A DNA stretch of 64,000 bases from DASRFA01 sp035651755 (GTDB lineage: Bacteria; Desulfobacterota; Binatia; UBA12015). Numbering within the stretch: position 1 is the stretch's first letter; each line of letters opens with the position of its first letter. The stretch lies in assembly GCA_035651755.1 (NCBI GenBank), contig DASRFA010000057.1, forward strand, positions 1 through 64,000, in the 5' to 3' direction. Under the pieces are notes generated by a model. The model searched no databases and was not told the origin of the DNA. It saw only the letters and a program-made list of their open reading frames with translations. A program made the position numbers and the translations under genes. Positions 60,624 to 64,000 of the stretch are shown here, piece by piece.

Positions 60624-60639
60624 TGGCACCGCGGTTGCT
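60624..60639 (+). promoter_or_regulatory. Sigma-54 promoter for the unknown gene at 60653
   Basis: TGGCACCGCGGTTGCT: near-perfect consensus, GG-N10-GC. The predicted start near 60650 is only 2-3 nt before the ATG. Confidence 0.85.
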
Positions 60640-60652
60640 GCTCGCGAGCGGC

Positions 60653-61321
60653 ATGGCGAACAACATCCACGCGCTGCTGCCGCTGAACGCACACCTGAGC
60701 CCGGTGCGATCGCCGTCGCAGGCGAAGATCGGCGACATCGACCGCCGCTTCCTCGACGAGCTGACGGGCGTGGCCGCCGCGCGCCACGCGCCGGCGACGA
60801 CGGCGTCGACCGCGAGCGCGTCGGCGTCCGTGCAGGCGTCATCGGGACGGCGCGCGATCGGCGGTCGTCAAGCGTCGGGGTCGGAGGAGGCGCCGGTGGC
60901 CGCGCCCGGCTCGCCCGGCGCGCCGGCGGCAACCGACGGCGACGGCGCGGTCACGAGCGTCGGCACTCTGAGCGAGGACCCGCACACCGCCGGCATGTAC
61001 GTGCCGCCGGACTTCTACCACGGGAACTCGTACTCGCCGGTCTTCGATCGCCAGGACGAGAACGGGAACTGGGTGCCGACCCCGCGCTTCGAGGGTCAGC
61101 ACATCTACAGCGAATGGCGCGCCGAGCTGCCGCCCGACTTCGACCCGAACGCGCGCGTCATCCACGATCCGCTGCTGGACAAGCAGGGCCCGCGCTGGTG
61201 GAAGCAGGACGAGAACGGCGACTGGGTCCGTCGTCCCGAGGGCCCGGGCGGCCTCGCGCTCGCCGACGACGGCACGACGATCAACACGCTGGATCCCGAG
61301 AAATTCCCCGGCATGAGCTGA
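60653..61321 (+). CDS. Unknown protein of the flagellar sigma-54 regulon
   Basis: 222 residues, not recognised. The N-terminus (MANNIHALLPLNAHLSPVRS) is followed by an Ala/Ser/Thr-rich linker (~40-100) and a C-terminal domain rich in Tyr, Trp, Asp and Asn with two similar blocks, FDRQDENGNWVPTPR and WWKQDENGDWVRRPE. No signal peptide or membrane helix. Low-complexity N-terminal parts occur in flagellar export substrates, so it may be exported or surface-associated. Its promoter is among the best sigma-54 matches in the window. Confidence 0.75.
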   Translation: MANNIHALLPLNAHLSPVRSPSQAKIGDIDRRFLDELTGVAAARHAPATTASTASASASVQASSGRRAIGGRQASGSEEAPVAAPGSPGAPAATDGDGAVTSVGTLSEDPHTAGMYVPPDFYHGNSYSPVFDRQDENGNWVPTPRFEGQHIYSEWRAELPPDFDPNARVIHDPLLDKQGPRWWKQDENGDWVRRPEGPGGLALADDGTTINTLDPEKFPGMS

Positions 61322-61375
61322 GCGCAGCGCGACGCTCGCTTTGCCGGCGTGTCCGGCCGCTGATATCGCGGTGGG

Positions 61376-62389
61376 ATGCCATCGCATCGGTCTCGAAGGG
61401 GAGGGCGTCGCGCCGCGCGAACGTCCGAGGCGAAACCCGTACGCTCGGCGCCGCGCAAGGCCGCTTCAACCGAGCGCAGCGGCGACGCGAGCAGCGCCGG
61501 CGCGGCGAAAGCCGAGGCCGCTTCCGCGCCGCGTTCCGCCGAGCGCTCCACGCCTGCTGCTCGGAGCGACGGGCGGCGGCCGTTCGCGCCGCGTCGCCTT
61601 CGCATCGCGCCGGGATATCTTCGGCACGCCGAGGGCTCGGCGCTCGTCACCGCGGGGAGCACGCAGGTCCTCTGCGCCGTCAGCATCGAGGACACGGTGC
61701 CGGACTTTCTGCGCGGGTCGGGACGGGGATGGCTCACGGCCGAGTACTCGATGCTGCCGCGCGCGACCCACACGCGGAGCCAGCGCGAGGCGAGCCGCGG
61801 GCGGGTGTCCGGGCGTACGCACGAGATCCAGCGGCTGATCGGTCGGAGCCTGCGCGCGGTGGTCGACCTGTCGCGGCTCGGCGAGCGCACGCTCTTCGTC
61901 GACTGCGACGTCCTCCAGGCCGACGGCGGCACCCGCACCGCCGCGATCAACGGCGCGTACGTCGCGGTGGCGCAGGCGCTCGACCGCCTCGTGCAGGAGG
62001 GCTCGCTCGCCGAGAGCCCGCTCCGCGAGCCCGTCGCGGCGATCAGCGTCGGGATCGTCGGCGGCGACGTTCTCGTCGACCTCGCCTACGACGAGGACAG
62101 CCGCGCCGAGGTCGATGCGAACTTCGTGATGACGGGGAGCGGCGGGCTCGTGGAGGTCCAGGGCACCGCCGAGGGCCGGACGTTCGCGCGCGAGCAGCTC
62201 GGCGCGATGCTCGACGCCGCTTGGGGTGCGATCGAGCGGATCCACAAGCTGCAGGAGGACGTCCTCGCCGCTCACCGCCGGCGCGCGACGGGCCGCGCGG
62301 GTGGAGCGCCCACGCGTGGACGCGCGCGCGGGAACGCACCGCGCGGGAACGCACCGCGCAAGGTGGCGAAGCGAGCGGCGGGCGCCTGA
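61376..62389 (+). CDS. rph: Ribonuclease PH with N- and C-terminal extensions
   Basis: 337 residues. The RNase PH core (~64-305) has RSDGRRPFAPRRLRIAPGYL, GSALVTAGSTQVLCAVSIED, LTAEYSMLPRATHTRSQREA, GRTHEIQRLIGRSLRAVVDL and DCDVLQADGGTRTAAINGAY. It trims tRNA 3' ends using phosphate. An extra ~63 basic/Ala-rich residues precede the core, and ~30 Arg/Gly-rich residues follow it; no start codon lies closer to the core. GGTGGG precedes the ATG. It lies upstream of three tRNA genes, its substrates. Confidence 0.93.
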   Translation: MPSHRSRRGGRRAARTSEAKPVRSAPRKAASTERSGDASSAGAAKAEAASAPRSAERSTPAARSDGRRPFAPRRLRIAPGYLRHAEGSALVTAGSTQVLCAVSIEDTVPDFLRGSGRGWLTAEYSMLPRATHTRSQREASRGRVSGRTHEIQRLIGRSLRAVVDLSRLGERTLFVDCDVLQADGGTRTAAINGAYVAVAQALDRLVQEGSLAESPLREPVAAISVGIVGGDVLVDLAYDEDSRAEVDANFVMTGSGGLVEVQGTAEGRTFAREQLGAMLDAAWGAIERIHKLQEDVLAAHRRRATGRAGGAPTRGRARGNAPRGNAPRKVAKRAAGA

Positions 62390-62427
62390 AGGCGCGCGCC
62401 CGCGTTTCAGCCTGCCCGGGAGATCCG

Positions 62428-63051
62428 TTGCGCGTCCGCGGTCCGATCGTCCTCGCCTCGCGCAACCGCGGAAAGCTGCGCGAGCTGCTCGACCTCGCGT
62501 CGGGCGCGCTCGAGCTCGTGCCCCTGCCCGACGATCCGCCGCCGCCCGAGGTCGCCGAGGACCAGCCGACGTATCTCGGAAACGCGACCAAGAAGGCGGT
62601 CGCCATCGCGCGCTTCACGGGACGCCCCGCGCTCGCCGACGACTCGGGGCTCGAGGTCGACGCTCTCGGCGGCACGCCCGGCGTGCGATCCGCGCGCTAC
62701 GGCGGTCTCGGCCTCGACGACGCCGGCCGCTACCGCCGGCTCCTTTCCGAGCTCGCCGGCGTGAGCAATCGCCGGGCGCGCTTTCGCTGTGCCGTCGTCC
62801 TGGCCGACGGCGACGACCACGTCTCGGCGGAGGGCGTGGTCGAGGGCTCGATCGGCGACGCGCCGCGCGGCGACGGCGGCTTCGGCTACGATCCCATCTT
62901 CGTGGTGGACGGCTTCGGCGGCCGCACGATGGCCGAGCTCTCGCGCGACGAGAAGAATCGCGTCTCGCACCGCGCCCGGGCGATGCGCGCGCTCGTCGCG
63001 AAGCTCGGGGTGACGAGCGCCGAGCCGTCGTCGGGCCCGCGTTCGCATTGA
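62428..63051 (+). CDS. rdgB: XTP/dITP pyrophosphatase (Ham1 family)
   Basis: 207 residues from a TTG with GGGAG upstream. IVLASRNRGKLREL, YLGNATKKAVAIARFTGRPA LADDSGLEVDALGGTPGVRS and GFGYDPIFVVDGFGGRTMAE LS are the family motifs. It removes non-canonical purine triphosphates. The rph-rdgB pair is common. The stop codon lies inside the -35 hexamer of the tRNA promoter. Confidence 0.95.
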   Translation: MRVRGPIVLASRNRGKLRELLDLASGALELVPLPDDPPPPEVAEDQPTYLGNATKKAVAIARFTGRPALADDSGLEVDALGGTPGVRSARYGGLGLDDAGRYRRLLSELAGVSNRRARFRCAVVLADGDDHVSAEGVVEGSIGDAPRGDGGFGYDPIFVVDGFGGRTMAELSRDEKNRVSHRARAMRALVAKLGVTSAEPSSGPRSH

Positions 63052-63076
63052 CAATGCCCCGCGGGGAACCTTAAGC
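63048..63076 (+). promoter_or_regulatory. Probable sigma-70 promoter of the tRNA genes
   Basis: TTGACA (63048-63053) is a perfect -35. After 17 bases comes TTAAGC within the only A/T-rich stretch. It overlaps the rdgB stop, and the spacer holds the palindrome CCCCGCGGGG. The -10 is weak. Confidence 0.5.
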
Positions 63077-63112
63077 CTTTGCTTTCGGCGCTTGCCGACG
63101 GCGGCCGGATCG

Positions 63113-63186
63113 CGGGGCGTGGCGCAGCCTGGTAGCGCACCTGCCTTGGGTGCAGGGGGTCGGAGGTTCAAATCCTCTCGCCCCGA
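63113..63186 (+). tRNA. tRNA-Pro (UGG)
   Basis: A complete cloverleaf. The acceptor CGGGGCG pairs with CGCCCCG, the D-arm has AGCCTGGTAGC, the anticodon stem-loop CCTGC-CTTGGGT-GCAGG gives anticodon TGG, and the T-arm has GGTTCAAATC. Discriminator A; CCA is not encoded. Confidence 0.97.
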
Positions 63187-63215
63187 TTGGCCGACTTGCC
63201 GCGGCGACGCGCCGG

Positions 63216-63289
<74 letters not shown>

Positions 63290-63362
63290 GTGATTCGTTC
63301 TCCGCACGCGGCGAGCGTTGCGATGTGCGGTGCGGGCAGGTATCGCGCGGTCTTGCCGTCCT

Positions 63363-63436
63363 GGTGAGTGTAGCTCAGCTGGCAGAGCACCGGATTGTGG
63401 CTCCGGGGGTCGAGGGTTCAATCCCCTTCACTCACC
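63363..63436 (+). tRNA. tRNA-His (GUG)
   Basis: The acceptor GTGAGTG pairs with CACTCAC, with an encoded G-1 (63363) opposite discriminator C (63436), the identity pair of tRNA-His. Anticodon stem-loop CCGGA-TTGTGGC-TCCGG; anticodon GTG. 73 bp after tRNA-Arg. Confidence 0.97.
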
Positions 63437-63441
63437 TTTAA

Positions 63442-63515
63442 GGCGAGGGCCTCGCGGCCCTCGCCCCGTCGGGCAAAGCCCGACGGGGCCCCACTCCCGC
63501 GGTCGCTTCGCTCCG
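63442..63515 (-). repeat. Dispersed double-hairpin repeat, copy C
   Basis: In reverse orientation to copies A and B. GGCGAGGGCC/GGCCCTCGCC (10-bp stem, TCGC loop) is followed by CCCCGTCGGGC/GCCCGACGGGG (11-bp stem, AAA loop) and then GGCCCCACTCCCGC-GGTCGCTTCGCTCCGC, the complement of the lead seen in copies A and B. Placed 6 bp after tRNA-His, it can also end tRNA transcription. Confidence 0.8.
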
Positions 63516-63634
63516 CGCGCGCTTCGCGCGCGATGGTGCCGGTGGCGGCGCGGGGTGTTGAGGGTGCGCTCGCGCGGCGGGTGCTTGGCCGCGCGCTTCG
63601 CGCGCGAGCCTTCTCGCGACGTTTGTCGGAGGCT

Positions 63635-64000
63635 CTAGCGGGCGGCGGCGGCGAGGGCGGGTTGGCGGGATTCGTGGGAGAGGAGCCAACGTTTGCGGTC
63701 GAGGCCGCCGCCGTAGCCGGTGAGGTCGCCGGTAGCGCCGATGACGCGGTGGCAGGGGACGACGATGCAGATCGGGTTGGCGCCGTTGGCCGCGCCGACG
63801 GCGCGGACGGCGGCGGGGGCGCGGATGTCGCGCGCGACGTCCGAGTAGGAGGCGGTTTCGCCGACCGGGATCTGCCGGACGCGTTTCCACACCGCGAGCT
63901 GGAACGGAGTGCCGTGCGGCGCGATCTCGATCTCGTCGAGGACGGACAGGTCGCCGGCGAAGTAGTCGCGGATGCGGCGCAGGGTCGCCGACGTCCTCGG
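63635..64000 (-). CDS. ogt: O6-alkylguanine-DNA alkyltransferase, C-terminal part (cut by window edge)
   Basis: 121 residues before the stop, with the start beyond the window. TPFQLAVWKRVRQIPVGETA SYSDVARDI, VGAANGANPICIVVPCHRVI GATGDLTGYGGGLDRKRWLL contain the alkyl-accepting Cys in PCHRV and the following conserved Arg and Tyr. The protein repairs O6-methylguanine by suicidal transfer. Convergent with the tRNA genes; 120 bp of G+C-rich sequence with short inverted repeats lies between copy C of the repeat and its stop. Confidence 0.93.
   Translation of the reverse strand, partial: PRTSATLRRIRDYFAGDLSVLDEIEIAPHGTPFQLAVWKRVRQIPVGETASYSDVARDIRAPAAVRAVGAANGANPICIVVPCHRVIGATGDLTGYGGGLDRKRWLLSHESRQPALAAAAR

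Overview
The window is very G+C-rich bacterial DNA. About 50 kb of it (roughly 8.4-58.1 kb) is a nearly complete flagellar locus. L-ring and P-ring genes (flgH, flgI, flgA) indicate a diderm. Sigma-54 promoters, NtrC-family regulators, a FlrBC/FleSR-like kinase-regulator pair, and the order rph-rdgB-tRNA-Pro-tRNA-Arg-tRNA-His suggest a deltaproteobacterial-type lineage (Desulfobacterota, Myxococcota, Binatota or similar). This placement is inferred from gene content and order only.

Layout. 1-250: a long imperfect hairpin repeat, copy 1 of a family. 250-1798 (minus): a CheY-like response regulator and a FleQ/FlrA-like sigma-54 activator. 1990-7996 (minus): a glycan-type operon of an SDR epimerase, a B12-binding radical SAM protein, and a 1207-residue fusion of B12-binding, radical SAM and two GT2 domains. 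8447-11948 (plus): fliC, flaG, fliD, fliS and fliT-like. 12164-16216: two glycosyltransferases and an unknown protein, probably for flagellin glycosylation. 16386-21297: a TPR protein, a histidine kinase and an NtrC-type regulator. 21680-28614: flgB flgC fliE fliF fliG fliH fliI fliJ and a MotE-like gene. 28753-32622: fliK flgD flgE. 32847-43562: fliL fliM fliN fliO fliP fliQ fliR flhB flhA flhF flhG fliA and a DUF2802/DUF6115-like gene. 43703-52141: flgF flgG flgA flgH flgI flgJ flgM flgN flgK flgL fliW. 52339-54352: a second, divergent MotAB pair. 53903-58111 (minus): motA motB, an HDOD gene and sthA. 58259-61321: a small unknown gene, two more hairpin repeats, an unknown membrane protein, a lytic transglycosylase and an unknown protein on divergent sigma-54 promoters. 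61376-64000: rph, rdgB, three tRNAs and a partial O6-alkylguanine-DNA alkyltransferase gene.

Regulation can be read from the sequence. Eleven GG-N10-GC sigma-54 promoters head the flagellar transcription units. Most have one or two copies of a shared element close to GGCRRA-NNN-CTGCCG-NN-CGGC nearby. It resembles the FlbD ftr element and is a good candidate target for the NtrC-type regulator at 19906-21297. Three sigma-28 promoters (fliC, flgM, motA) fit TCAASTTT-N11-GCMCGAGT or a close variant, matching the encoded FliA and FlgM. Several sigma-54 promoters lie so near their start codons that the mRNAs would be leaderless or nearly so.

The least explained material is the ~130-bp hairpin repeat family with a conserved TTGTCTCATG apex, the radical SAM/GT2/GT2 fusion with a CX3CX3C motif, the unknown sigma-54-controlled genes near 58-61 kb, and the antisense overlap of motB2 with sthA.
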